Source of the DNA: UBA7957 sp965224675
GTDB taxonomy: Bacteria; Pseudomonadota; Gammaproteobacteria; Granulosicoccales; Granulosicoccaceae
Direction of reading: 5' to 3'
DNA: 64,000 bases
NCBI GenBank assembly: GCA_965224675.1
Contig: CBDDAA010000002.1
Span: 1,674,001 to 1,738,000, forward strand
The translations under genes were made by a program, and so were the position numbers. Shown here piece by piece: positions 9,597-18,587 of the stretch (positions are counted from its first letter, which is position 1; each line of letters begins with the position of its first letter). Below the pieces are notes generated by a model. That model was not told the DNA's origin, ran no database searches, and saw only the letters and a program-made list of their open reading frames with translations.

Positions 9597-10361
9597 CTAT
9601 TTTAATACACCAGCGGCCATTAAAGCCTCAATCCACTTCTGTGCAATTTTCTCCTCACCCTGCCTGTTAGGATGCACAGCATCAAATGTATCCTCATTCA
9701 CCAAGAATCCTGACGCCTGATCCACTACTATAACTTTGGAACTTTCATTTGATTTTTCACTAATAAGCCTGACTATTGCTTTATTTAAATTTAGTATTTC
9801 CTCTACTTTGTATTTTGAGGGGATCAGCTTTGCTATAAAGATAGCCACATTTGCATTTTTTTCTCTAAATTTTGCAATCAATTTATTCAATTCTTCCAGT
9901 GTTGATTCAACTGACTGTTGCCGAAAAATATCATTTGTTCCGAGATGCATTAATACAATATCTGGTGTATATTCAACCATCCAGACATCAAGTTTGTTTA
10001 AGATTTCATCAGTTTGCCAGCCCCAATGGCCTTCATGATCAGGATCGAAAATCTGCCCTTTATAATCTGGCCACTCTGGATTGCCTTTGAAGTTTCCATG
10101 CATAGATCCGATAAAGTCAAATGCTATCCTGCGGTCCAGCAATTTCTTCCACAATGGATATCGGTAACTTTGATGGGCGGCATTGCCCTGGGTTATAGAA
10201 TCCCCTAAAGGCAAAATGCGTAGCGGATCTTGTAGGGCTATACGGCTAACAGTCGCTTCAGTCAGGTTATCCGTATTGAAAGAGTCCAGTTCACAGTGGG
10301 TCAATAGCAAACTGAACATCAGGGCTAGAATAAATCGACGGGATCCACATCCATTGACCAT
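9597..10361 (-). CDS. SGNH/GDSL hydrolase, probable lipoprotein
   Basis: About 254 aa. A signal peptide ends in a lipobox (SLLLTHC), suggesting an acylated envelope protein. The SGNH blocks are visible: block I ILPLGDSITQG with the nucleophilic Ser, the HLGTNDIF block, and the C-terminal DAVHPNRQG carrying the Asp-His pair. It is likely an esterase or acetylhydrolase; the substrate is unknown. The start ATG at 10361 follows AGGAAAG and lies inside the 3' end of priA (37-bp overlap), which suggests coupled translation. Confidence 0.85.
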   Translation of the reverse strand: MVNGCGSRRFILALMFSLLLTHCELDSFNTDNLTEATVSRIALQDPLRILPLGDSITQGNAAHQSYRYPLWKKLLDRRIAFDFIGSMHGNFKGNPEWPDYKGQIFDPDHEGHWGWQTDEILNKLDVWMVEYTPDIVLMHLGTNDIFRQQSVESTLEELNKLIAKFREKNANVAIFIAKLIPSKYKVEEILNLNKAIVRLISEKSNESSKVIVVDQASGFLVNEDTFDAVHPNRQGEEKIAQKWIEALMAAGVLK

Positions 10362-12538
10362 CTTACTTTCCTCGCATCTGGGTGGGATTCCAAGCATTTA
10401 CGAATATTACCAATTAATACATTTAGTTCACGCCGCTTACTGCATTGAAACATAAGCTGGTAACGATAACGACCACCGAGCCTTTCCATCGGCGCGACAA
10501 CTGGTCCAAAAATCATAATACCATCACTGATAGTCCCAGCGCCGATCCAGGAACGGACTAATTCAACAAGCATTCTTAAGAATTTTTCTGGAATTTTTTT
10601 ATCGGGAGATTCAGCCCGCAGCAGCACCACATAAGAATAGGGGGGTAATTCAGCTTCCCTTCTTTGTCGTAGTACCTCAGTCGCAAATTTGTTGTAACCT
10701 TCGGCAATCAATAAACGCAGTAATTCATGCTCTGGGTTTCTTGTCTGTATTAAAACTTCGCCCATACGCGCCGCCCTTCCCGCACGCCCCGCTACTTGAG
10801 TAATCAATTGACCCATTTGTTCAAGTGATCGAAAATCAGTACCGAACAAGCCCCGATCTGCATCCAGAATCCCAACCAGAGTTACGTTAGGAAAATGATG
10901 GCCCTTAGCTAACATTTGTGTTCCGACCAGAATATCTGCTTCGCCGCTAGTAGCAGCTTGCAGATGCTTCTCTAATGCACCTTTACGTCTGGTGGTATCT
11001 CTATCTATACGAACAATATTTGCCCTTGGAAAACGCATGCGAAGAGCCGCTTCGATTCTCTCGGAGCCATAACCAACTTTATCAAACTCCACCGACCCGC
11101 AATCTTCACAAGCGTTCGGTAGTGGCCGTTGAGAGCCGCAATGATGACAGCGCAAACGCTCAGACTTTGCGTGGACTGTCATATGTGCGTCACAACGATT
11201 GCAGTCAGCGGATGCCCCACAATCAGCACACATTAATACAGGTGCGAATCCACGTCTATTAATAAAAACAAGGGCTTGCCCACCATTATTGTAGTGTCGG
11301 GATATTTCCTCCAGCAGAAGATCCGACAGGCCTTCAATCATTTTGCGTCGCCGTACATCCAACAAGCCAATTTTGGGCGGCTTGGCATTGCCAGCTCGCT
11401 GTGCCAGTAATAACTCTATAAACTTGTTTTGTTTTACATTAAATAACGACTCCAGCGAGGGTGTTGCACTGCCGAGGAGTATTGGAATGTGGGCGTCACG
11501 TGCTCTGACCAGCGCTAAATCTCTTGCATGATATCTAAAGCCATCTTGCTGTTTTAAAGAAGAATCGTGTTCTTCATCAATGATTATCAATCCAAGCCGG
11601 GGCATTGGGGTAAAAATCGCAGAACGCGTCCCAATGACAACATCAACTTCACCATTAGCGGCGTAGAGCCAATTAACACCACGCTGCCTTGCAGTCATTT
11701 GAGAATGCAATGTGACAACTGAGCATGACAAGCGGCTTTTAAAACGATCAAGAAGTTGAGGAGTCAGACTAATCTCAGGCACCATTATCAATACCTGTTT
11801 TGCTTCTCCAGTTAGGTTTTCAATTAAACGCAAATAGACCTCTGTCTTTCCACTTCCCGTTACGCCGTTGAGCAGAAAAGGTTGAAATTTTGACTGAGAC
11901 GCATAAACCTGACTCACTGCGACTCGTTGTTCTTCGAGTGGCTTTGGGGCCGTGACCGTGCAACTGCTGCTTTGCGGTTTAACCAACCTTTCGCAACTAA
12001 TCAGCATTCCTCTATCAATCAAATGGTTTACAGCCCTTTTCCATCCATTTGAAATTTGCTGCATGGACTTGCAGCTAAGCCCATCATCTGAAGCACTTTT
12101 CAATTCCTTAACTATTTTTAACTGCACCTGAGCTCGAGCTAATTCCACTTCGTAATCCCAGCTACCTTTAATCAATTGGTAGTGTGTCTCAACTGGCGTT
12201 TTCGCCGCAACATCGCTGCGCAACATCACTGGCAAGGCTGCCGTCATCACCTCTCCGATCGGATGAGCATAATATCTACTAGCCCACTTTAAGAGTTGCA
12301 AAACACTATCACCAAACAATGAATGATGATCTATCACTTTTTCAATGGCTCTTAATTTATTCTTCGGCACCAGTGTTTGATCACTGCTTCCCAGAACGAT
12401 TCCGATGAGTTGTTTGCTGGCAAAAGGCACACGAACACGAGCGCCTACTACCGGAAGCTTCATCTCTGTTGGCAGCAAATAGTCGAATTTGCGAGCCAAT
12501 GGCGATGGCACAGCAACTTGAACAATAGAATGCGGCAT
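10325..12538 (-). CDS. priA: primosomal replication protein N', PriA helicase
   Basis: 737 aa superfamily-2 helicase that reloads the replisome at stalled forks. N-terminal DNA-binding domain, Walker A GVTGSGKT at residues 234-241, Walker B DEEH, and a cysteine-rich zinc-binding insert (CADCGASADCNRCDAH then LRCHHCG and CEDCGS) typical of PriA, followed by the QVAGRAGR motif. Full length. The upstream intergenic region carries DnaA boxes. Confidence 0.97.
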   Translation of the reverse strand: MPHSIVQVAVPSPLARKFDYLLPTEMKLPVVGARVRVPFASKQLIGIVLGSSDQTLVPKNKLRAIEKVIDHHSLFGDSVLQLLKWASRYYAHPIGEVMTAALPVMLRSDVAAKTPVETHYQLIKGSWDYEVELARAQVQLKIVKELKSASDDGLSCKSMQQISNGWKRAVNHLIDRGMLISCERLVKPQSSSCTVTAPKPLEEQRVAVSQVYASQSKFQPFLLNGVTGSGKTEVYLRLIENLTGEAKQVLIMVPEISLTPQLLDRFKSRLSCSVVTLHSQMTARQRGVNWLYAANGEVDVVIGTRSAIFTPMPRLGLIIIDEEHDSSLKQQDGFRYHARDLALVRARDAHIPILLGSATPSLESLFNVKQNKFIELLLAQRAGNAKPPKIGLLDVRRRKMIEGLSDLLLEEISRHYNNGGQALVFINRRGFAPVLMCADCGASADCNRCDAHMTVHAKSERLRCHHCGSQRPLPNACEDCGSVEFDKVGYGSERIEAALRMRFPRANIVRIDRDTTRRKGALEKHLQAATSGEADILVGTQMLAKGHHFPNVTLVGILDADRGLFGTDFRSLEQMGQLITQVAGRAGRAARMGEVLIQTRNPEHELLRLLIAEGYNKFATEVLRQRREAELPPYSYVVLLRAESPDKKIPEKFLRMLVELVRSWIGAGTISDGIMIFGPVVAPMERLGGRYRYQLMFQCSKRRELNVLIGNIRKCLESHPDARKVRWSMDVDPVDLF

Positions 12539-12677
12539 TAAAACCCTCGGAAAAAAATGTATAAGGCAGGTTTTCTGAAGGCAGCAATACTATCAGAAAT
12601 TAATCAAAAGGCCCTTCAGATACCGTCATAATGACGTCACGCACCTCGTTAGAAGCGTATCAATCACCGATATTGCG

Positions 12678-12972
12678 TTATCCACAAACCCTGTGGATAA
12701 GTCTGTGGAATAAAATATAATTATAGTCTTTAATTCAGCGAGAATAAGGGCTGCGGATAATCTGTTCATCTTTTGAGCAATTTATATAATATATTTAATT
12801 ATCAAATAGTTATATTTATTATTTAAAGAAAAAAGTTTTTCAATACCTCAGAAAATGTTCAATTTCAACCCTTGATTCAAAAATATGTATAAAAAAAATG
12901 GAATCAACGATATCGGCTCATTATTAGGTGATTTTCGACATAATATTGACGATTCTATAAGATTTATCCACA
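12678..12972. promoter_or_regulatory. origin-like region: DnaA boxes, AT-rich core, IHF site
   Basis: The gene-free 12539-13230 stretch between divergent priA and hemH holds three perfect TTATCCACA DnaA boxes (12678-12686 plus, 12692-12700 minus, 12964-12972 plus). Near matches occur at 12704-12712 (TGTGGAATA) and 12752-12760 (TGCGGATAA). An AT-only-like tract spans about 12780-12840, and a perfect IHF consensus (WATCAANNNNTTR) lies inside it at 12800-12812. No GATC site is seen. This resembles an oriC; it could instead be a DnaA-controlled promoter or titration site. Confidence 0.5.
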
Positions 12973-13230
12973 ATCATATGTAACTGCAGAAATATCATTT
13001 TTTTGCAATATCCCAATGCTTGTATATTTGTATGCTTAGGTATCCGATAACTTCGATACTCACCATCATATTGCGCCACTGAACTTCGAAAATATCTTTT
13101 ATAAAAGACGAGTCTTACAAAACACTCTTATAATCAAGGTCAATGCAGTAGGCAATTCTCACCCCGCTATGTACAATATTGGCCTGACTCTTTAAACAAA
13201 AAAATTTACCGCAACTCATATCTAAATCAA

Positions 13231-14250
13231 ATGCAATTCACGAATACCCCTGTACAGCAACAAAAGTATAAAATTGGCATTTTAATGGTTAACCTGGGAA
13301 CCCCTGATGCCCCGGATAAGACCTCGGTACGACGCTATCTGAAGCAATTCTTAAGTGATCCCCGGGTAATTGAGAAACCCCGCTGGCTGTGGTGGTTAAT
13401 TCTAAATTTAATCATACTGAGGGTTCGTCCAGCACGCACTGCAAGGGCTTATAAAAAGGTTTGGTCAGATGCAGGATCACCTATTCTACTAATATCACGA
13501 CTGCAAGCTGCCAAATTGCAGGCACGATTGAATGATATAGATAGAACTGAGGTGAAACTTGAGCTTGCTATGCGTTATGGACAACCCTCCATTGATAATG
13601 GCATAACAATTTTACAAAAATATGGCATTAGCAAATTATTAATCTTACCTATGTACCCACAATATTGCGCCTCCACAACGGCGTCCGTATTTGATGAAGT
13701 TGCAAATCAGCTAAAAAAACGTCGCTGGATTCCCGAAGCCCGTTTTATCAATCATTATTATAATCGTACAGACTATATCCGTGCTCTGGCTAACTCGGTT
13801 AGACGCAGTTGGGCTGAGAATGGGCGGGGTGACATACTGGTCGTTTCGTTTCATGGAATACCCAAGTCATACATTAGTCATGGCGACCCCTACCTGCAAC
13901 ATTGTGAGGAAACAACCACTTTACTGAAAAATTCACTGCAACTTACAGACGAGCAGATAAAACTGGTTTTTCAATCGCGAGTGGGCACGGAAGAATGGCT
14001 AAAACCCTATTGTGACCATACCCTGAAACTCCTTCCTTCACAGGGCATTAATAATATCGACATCATCAGCCCTGCGTTTTCTGCCGACTGTCTGGAAACT
14101 CTTGAAGAACTTGAAGTCGAAAACCGTGCATATTTTATGGAGGCCGGAGGGGAGAGGTATCAGTATATTTCTGCATTAAATGAGGGGGATGAGCATATTG
14201 AAGTACTAGGCAATCTGGTTGAGCAGCATATACAGGGTTGGGTGGAATAG
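13231..14250 (+). CDS. hemH: ferrochelatase
   Basis: 339 aa. It inserts Fe2+ into protoporphyrin IX, the last step of haem synthesis, at the membrane. GILMVNLGTPDAPD opens the protein; the metal-binding His is in VVSFHGIPKSY and the conserved acidic segment is SPAFSADCLETLEEL. Normal length. It is divergent from priA, with the long AT-rich region between them, and directly precedes tRNA-Pro. No strong Shine-Dalgarno is visible before the ATG. Confidence 0.96.
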   Translation: MQFTNTPVQQQKYKIGILMVNLGTPDAPDKTSVRRYLKQFLSDPRVIEKPRWLWWLILNLIILRVRPARTARAYKKVWSDAGSPILLISRLQAAKLQARLNDIDRTEVKLELAMRYGQPSIDNGITILQKYGISKLLILPMYPQYCASTTASVFDEVANQLKKRRWIPEARFINHYYNRTDYIRALANSVRRSWAENGRGDILVVSFHGIPKSYISHGDPYLQHCEETTTLLKNSLQLTDEQIKLVFQSRVGTEEWLKPYCDHTLKLLPSQGINNIDIISPAFSADCLETLEELEVENRAYFMEAGGERYQYISALNEGDEHIEVLGNLVEQHIQGWVE

Positions 14251-14316
14251 TGCTTTGACTGGGGGATTTTCCGAGAATAGAATGTCGTCTGTGGAAAAAT
14301 CGCTTATTGAATAGTT

Positions 14317-14393
14317 CGGGGTGTAGCTCAGCCTGGTAGAGCACTGCCTTCGGGAGGCAGGGGCCAGAGGTTCGAATCCTCTCATCCCGACCA
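14317..14393 (+). tRNA. tRNA-Pro(CGG)
   Basis: 77 nt with encoded CCA. The acceptor stem CGGGGTG pairs with CATCCCG (one G-T wobble); the D-arm contains AGCTCAGCCTGGTAGAGC; the anticodon stem CTGCC/GGCAG encloses the loop TTCGGGA with anticodon CGG; the T-arm contains GGTTCGAATCC. Its 3' 45 nt are the attachment site of the integrative element that follows; the integrated copy leaves the tRNA intact. Confidence 0.95.
14349..14393 (+). repeat. attL, left 45-bp direct repeat
   Basis: The 45 nt covering the tRNA-Pro anticodon loop to CCA are repeated exactly at 18588-18632. Together they bound the integrated element and are the expected product of tyrosine-recombinase integration at a tRNA 3' end. 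Confidence 0.93.
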
Positions 14394-14403
14394 ATTGAAT
14401 CAG

Positions 14404-15507
14404 TTAGTTAACTAATTTCTCTTCAGTACTACTAATGACGCTGTGACCATTTTGTGACATAAGTTGATCTAATACGTTGACCGCATCCCTTGCGTTTTCC
14501 GGCGATAGGTGAGCATATCTCATTGTGACCCTTATGTCAGAATGCCGTAAAACTTCTGCAACTTTCGGAATAGATACTCCGGCCTGAACCATCCAGGAAG
14601 CGCATGTATGACGTAGATCGTGCGGTGTAAAATCTTCAATCCCAGCTACCACACGAGCTGATGCAAAACCCTTTCTGATATTTGCAATTCGATTTCCACT
14701 ACGATCACAAAACACCCATTCTGAATCTTGACAATACATCTCAACAAATTTCTTTCTTGAAAATATCGCCTTGCAAGCTTTCTGACTAAGTGGAACGGTA
14801 CCAAATTTTCCACTCTTTTGATTGTGAGATTCAAGAGTTATCAACCTTCGCTTCAAATCCACTCGCGACCATTGAAGCCCCAACATTTCTCCTCTTCTCA
14901 TACCAGTGTATAAACCTAGCTGAATAAATTCTGGTAACCACTGTTTAGAGCGTGGAATAGTTCTGGCGGCTTCAATCAGGCGTATTGCATCATCGTATTC
15001 TATCCAACGGATACGGCCCTCGGGTTCCCTCAGCTTTCGACCCAATACAGGGTTTGGATAATCCCATTCCAAATCTCGATTGGCCCAATTGATCGCCGCA
15101 CTAAGCAGTCCAAGCTCCTTATTAATTGTCGACGGTTTTACACCATCATCTTCTCGGCTTTTTATATATCCTGTAATATCACTTACTTTCAAAGGTAGCT
15201 CATTATTCGTGAAATAAGGTGTTAACCGTTTCATACTCGAATAATCTCGATCCTTTGAGCGTTTTTTATCAGATACATTCTTCCAGTATTCCAACATTAA
15301 TTCGTCATATGTTCGTGAAGGTTGCTCCTCGAAATTACGTAGCTGATATGCTTCATGCTTCCACTTTGAATATAAAGCGGTAGCTATTTTTTTGTCTGTA
15401 GCCCCAGTACTCCGGCGAGTTCTTTTGCCGCTTGCATCTGTGTACGATACCCACCAATACGGAGATGAGCCACGCTTGTACACCCCTGTTTGCTTGCTTT
15501 TTGACAT
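14404..15507 (-). CDS. int: tyrosine recombinase / phage integrase
   Basis: 367 aa. An N-terminal Arm/SAM-like DNA-binding region is followed by the catalytic domain with Arg in TGMRRGEMLGLQW, His-x-x-Arg in HDLRHTCASW, and the nucleophilic Tyr in MRYAHLSPENA. I chose ATG 15507, which is preceded by AGGTGAG at 6 nt; the open frame extends 13 codons further upstream. It overlaps the end of the AlpA-like gene. It should catalyse integration into and excision from the tRNA-Pro site. Confidence 0.93.
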   Translation of the reverse strand: MSKSKQTGVYKRGSSPYWWVSYTDASGKRTRRSTGATDKKIATALYSKWKHEAYQLRNFEEQPSRTYDELMLEYWKNVSDKKRSKDRDYSSMKRLTPYFTNNELPLKVSDITGYIKSREDDGVKPSTINKELGLLSAAINWANRDLEWDYPNPVLGRKLREPEGRIRWIEYDDAIRLIEAARTIPRSKQWLPEFIQLGLYTGMRRGEMLGLQWSRVDLKRRLITLESHNQKSGKFGTVPLSQKACKAIFSRKKFVEMYCQDSEWVFCDRSGNRIANIRKGFASARVVAGIEDFTPHDLRHTCASWMVQAGVSIPKVAEVLRHSDIRVTMRYAHLSPENARDAVNVLDQLMSQNGHSVISSTEEKLVN

Positions 15508-15695
15508 ATGCTCACCTGTTTTTCCGATTTTTGCTCTTCGATCCATTCATGTACTGACCTCTCTATGACTCGGATACAACGGCCAATTCTCACAGCAGAT
15601 ATTTGACCGGCATCGATCATACGTTTAATCGTACGGGGACAGACTCGTAATTTTTGCGCTGTCTCTTTGAGTGTCCATAATAATTCTTTTGTCAT
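15384..15695 (-). CDS. AlpA/excisionase-like helix-turn-helix protein
   Basis: 103 aa. The first 55 residues (WTLKETAQKLRVCPRTIKRM...AVRIGRCIRVIERSVHEWI) form the MerR/AlpA-like excisionase winged HTH. The rest is a tail overlapping the integrase start by about 120 nt. It overlaps the Rep stop by 4 nt. The likely role is a directionality factor or a regulator of the integrase; this is inferred from fold and position. Confidence 0.85.
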   Translation of the reverse strand: MTKELLWTLKETAQKLRVCPRTIKRMIDAGQISAVRIGRCIRVIERSVHEWIEEQKSEKQVSICQKASKQGCTSVAHLRIGGYRTQMQAAKELAGVLGLQTKK

Positions 15696-16603
15696 CCTTT
15701 CCCCCCCTCCGAAGGGGGTACAAGAACTACTGCTTCAGATAAATACTCAGTCTTTCCTTCAAGACGTTTCGGTATCCCTTCTCGTATAACGTCATTAAGA
15801 ACTGATACTGCGTCTCCGTCATGTACTTGGGATATGATGTTTAAAGCCTTACCAGAAAGGTTACGAACAGCATGTCTCATGCGAGAATAGCTAATTTGAG
15901 TTTCTTTGATATTCGTCTTTATTTTGTCTTGCACGGTGCTTAGGAATTCTAAACACGGGTACGCGCCCGCTAAAAAGACACCTGGCTCGCAAACAATACT
16001 CCAAGGGATTATACGACCTTGTTTCTTCCACTCTACCTCAATCCGAACCCAGGGACTTTGGTCGTCACCCAGTTGTTTACCCTTCTCATAAATTCGAACC
16101 AATTTACCATTTTCACGTTTACCAACGTAAAGTGTGCAACCATCCCCGCTACCCATATCATCAATGAATTTTGATTTTGGTGGGCGACCATTGGTAGTAA
16201 AACCACCAGACTTATACCAAACAAGTGCTGTCTGCATGGTAACTTCCTCTCCGTCGATGTCATCATGAGCAAGATCTACGCGGGTAATTCTCACACTTTC
16301 CGATGTCCCCCAATCATGAACATGCTGCCAATCATTAACTAAACTGCAACCATGGGAATTCAATTCTACATGTATGGTTCCGCCTTGACTCGTACCACCA
16401 TATGCAACTAAACCATAGATTCCAAGCTCTACTCGAACACGATATCCATTCCATCCACGCTCCAACTCATTCCAACATGAAACAGGGATTTGAAATATGT
16501 CAGATAACACGCCGCGAAGCCATGCAACACTATGACGCTCCTCGTAATCCTTACGAACGGTGAATGCAAACCAGTCAACATGAGCAATATGTTTTTTATC
16601 CAT
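15692..16603 (-). CDS. rolling-circle replication initiator, Rep_trans/RstA-like
   Basis: 303 aa. The HVDWFAFTVR start, VRITRVDLAHDD, and GCTLYVGKRENGKLVRIYEKGKQLGD followed by SPWVRIEVEW are hallmarks of the replication initiation factor family (Rep_trans), which includes CTX-phage RstA and small plasmid initiators. It nicks one strand through a tyrosine and starts rolling-circle replication. Start supported by AGGATGG upstream. It implies the element can replicate after excision. Confidence 0.88.
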   Translation of the reverse strand: MDKKHIAHVDWFAFTVRKDYEERHSVAWLRGVLSDIFQIPVSCWNELERGWNGYRVRVELGIYGLVAYGGTSQGGTIHVELNSHGCSLVNDWQHVHDWGTSESVRITRVDLAHDDIDGEEVTMQTALVWYKSGGFTTNGRPPKSKFIDDMGSGDGCTLYVGKRENGKLVRIYEKGKQLGDDQSPWVRIEVEWKKQGRIIPWSIVCEPGVFLAGAYPCLEFLSTVQDKIKTNIKETQISYSRMRHAVRNLSGKALNIISQVHDGDAVSVLNDVIREGIPKRLEGKTEYLSEAVVLVPPSEGGKG

Positions 16604-16757
16604 CTAATCCATCCTAAGGTTTAACCCCGTATTACTATATGGGGTTATCAATTCCAAAGATCACCAGAACAACAGAGGTAACCTGATCTCACCTTACGAT
16701 AATCAAAAAAAAGGGTGACGTCAAGTCACCCTCTAATGTTTATATAATCTGGAATGT

Positions 16758-17078
16758 CTATTTCAATTCTGGCGTCCTAATCCCAGGAGTGTCACCCTTC
16801 ACTGCCTTCCAGTAATTAGAGACTTTTTGAACAGCAGCCCAAGCAAGTGATTTCTTAGAAAGTGCACCCTCTTCGGGTAACACTTCACGGATTGTCAGTC
16901 CCAAAATATTTTCATATTTCCAAATTGTTCGTTGGCTGTGAATTAGGTACATCACCTTCCAACCCATTTGACGTCCACAAATCAACATACCTATAGCCAT
17001 CTCCAACTCTTTGGAGTTTCCTGAGAATCCTTTGATAGCTCCGTCTATTTTTTTCATCATTTCAGCATCTTGCATCAC
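16758..17078 (-). CDS. hypothetical protein of the integrative element
   Basis: 106 aa, not recognised. No signal peptide or membrane segment. It is Met/Lys-rich at the N-terminus (MMQDAEMMKKIDGAIKGF) and has a hydrophobic segment with a Cys (AIGMLICGRQMGWKVMYLI). It lies between Rep and the HEPN gene on the same strand. It could be an accessory replication or regulatory protein; nothing in the sequence decides this. Confidence 0.65.
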   Translation of the reverse strand: MMQDAEMMKKIDGAIKGFSGNSKELEMAIGMLICGRQMGWKVMYLIHSQRTIWKYENILGLTIREVLPEEGALSKKSLAWAAVQKVSNYWKAVKGDTPGIRTPELK

Positions 17079-17226
17079 GGCTTACCATTCTCTCACTTCA
17101 CAATATAGGTAATGAAAGACTAGCTTAAAAGGGTACGTCCAGCAACCCGTTATCAATTCGGATAAATCAACAAATGCTCATTTGTTAGAGCCTACCGTAA
17201 TTTGAAGAACTGTACTTTGTTATACA

Positions 17227-17967
17227 CTACCATTCCCAATCTTCAACGGGAGATACTCCTGCTCGCTCAACGCCTTTTTCTGTCCGCTTCACTGCCTGAA
17301 GTGGTTTAAATGTAGGGTCTAAAGATAACAACCTTTTGTCAACAGCAAGAGCGGTATAAGTTATTAGCAACCAAATAAACCAAATATATTTCTTCAGTGA
17401 TTCCGATGTTAAAGGGTATTTATAGCAAGTGGCTTTGTGAGCAATTTCACTCCTAACACATATGATTTCTTTGAGATGAATCTCAGCTTGCATCGGAGTT
17501 TCATTTTCCCAGTACCATTCATTCGAAATACATTCACCGCCAATTAAAAACTTGAATAACTCATTGGTATTCTTTGCGTTGGGTGTATGAAAATTTTCGA
17601 CTTTTTTCTTTGCCATCACTCTGCATTCATCTATCCAGCTATCCCCAGCAAGTTTCCACGAAGAAAACTCATGCTTGCTGTTACTAAGTTTTGTATGAAT
17701 GCTTTTCTTAAGACTGCTCGTTACATTATTAAGATTGTCTTGATTAGACAACATTACCTCAAAAGCTCCTATTGCCATATCTTCAACAAACGCTTCCCAA
17801 GTTGACACCAGCAATACAATCATTCCTTTTTTTATTGAAGAAAATGCTTCTGCATTTAGTTGCTTTTCAAGCACCTCCAATTCTTGATAGAGTTTATCTA
17901 CTCCACCAAAATTCGTAGTAATATTTCGGTATGCATCATAGTACAACTTTTTTTGCTGATCGAGCAT
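17227..17967 (-). CDS. HEPN-domain protein, RiboL-PSP-like
   Basis: 246 aa. An all-alpha protein with the pattern IVLLVSTWEAFVEDMA near residue 50 and, near residue 175, CVRSEIAHKA, which contains the R-x4-H motif of catalytic HEPN ribonucleases. This matches the RiboL-PSP-HEPN branch, often found in defence or abortive-infection loci. It occupies the cargo position of the element (between replication genes and repressor), so I infer an anti-phage or toxin role. No separate antitoxin is seen. Confidence 0.75.
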   Translation of the reverse strand: MLDQQKKLYYDAYRNITTNFGGVDKLYQELEVLEKQLNAEAFSSIKKGMIVLLVSTWEAFVEDMAIGAFEVMLSNQDNLNNVTSSLKKSIHTKLSNSKHEFSSWKLAGDSWIDECRVMAKKKVENFHTPNAKNTNELFKFLIGGECISNEWYWENETPMQAEIHLKEIICVRSEIAHKATCYKYPLTSESLKKYIWFIWLLITYTALAVDKRLLSLDPTFKPLQAVKRTEKGVERAGVSPVEDWEW

Positions 17968-18093
17968 TTACACTCCGTTCAAGAAGGACTTACATAAAGA
18001 ATACAATATAGTGTCGAGACTAGTTGCGTGCCATTTTAGTGAATTAGGTATTAAGCAATGCTAGTTATACATCGTGAATAGACTTCTCACCAC

Positions 18094-18212
18094 CCCTTGA
18101 CACGGGAACCCTTCGGAGCATGTCTTCCTACTACGCATCCCCGCCCCAGGCTGCGCCATGAGGTGGGGCTTGCTTCGCGACGGAAACATACCCCTCTATC
18201 CCGTATCAAGGG
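18094..18212. repeat. GC-rich hairpin island with 13-bp inverted repeat
   Basis: CCCTTGACACGGG (18094-18106) and CCCGTATCAAGGG (18200-18212) are inverted copies with one mismatch. They enclose about 93 nt that are far more GC-rich than the rest of the element and contain an inner GCCCCA/TGGGGC stem. The right arm overlaps the last codons of the RHH gene. It is the best candidate for the Rep nick site or single-strand origin of the element. Confidence 0.55.
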
Positions 18213-18438
18213 ACGCTTCGCTGTGTTGATCACTTTGCAATTGACTGGCTAAGTCTTTGTCTGTCTCACATGGATCAATAATATCAATAAACTTGCGTTC
18301 ATACTGCATTGCAAACTTACCTAGTGACATGGAAACCAGGTGTGACATCGGGACGCTTAGATGTGCAGCGATTAGCTGCAACCTGTGTTTCAATTTTTCA
18401 TCTACTGATACATGAAGACTTGCTTTTTTCTGTCTCAT
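18196..18438 (-). CDS. ribbon-helix-helix regulator
   Basis: 80 aa. KKASLHVSVDEKLKHRLQLIAAHLSVPMSHLVSMSL fits a CopG/Arc-like ribbon-helix-helix DNA-binding fold. The start ATG at 18438 is preceded by GAGGG at 7 nt; the open frame continues 28 codons further upstream without a better start. It is nearest to attR and first in the transcription direction, as expected for the element's repressor. Confidence 0.72.
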   Translation of the reverse strand: MRQKKASLHVSVDEKLKHRLQLIAAHLSVPMSHLVSMSLGKFAMQYERKFIDIIDPCETDKDLASQLQSDQHSEASLDTG

Positions 18439-18587
18439 TATTAAACCCTCTATACTTTGCTGTGTGACCAAATTGTGACGAACTGCAATCACAATCTTGC
18501 CAAACCAATTACTTACTGTCACCTAAGCACTATGCCGACTTTAGCTATGCTATTGAAAAAAAAGAAAATGTGTAGTAAACATAAGGG

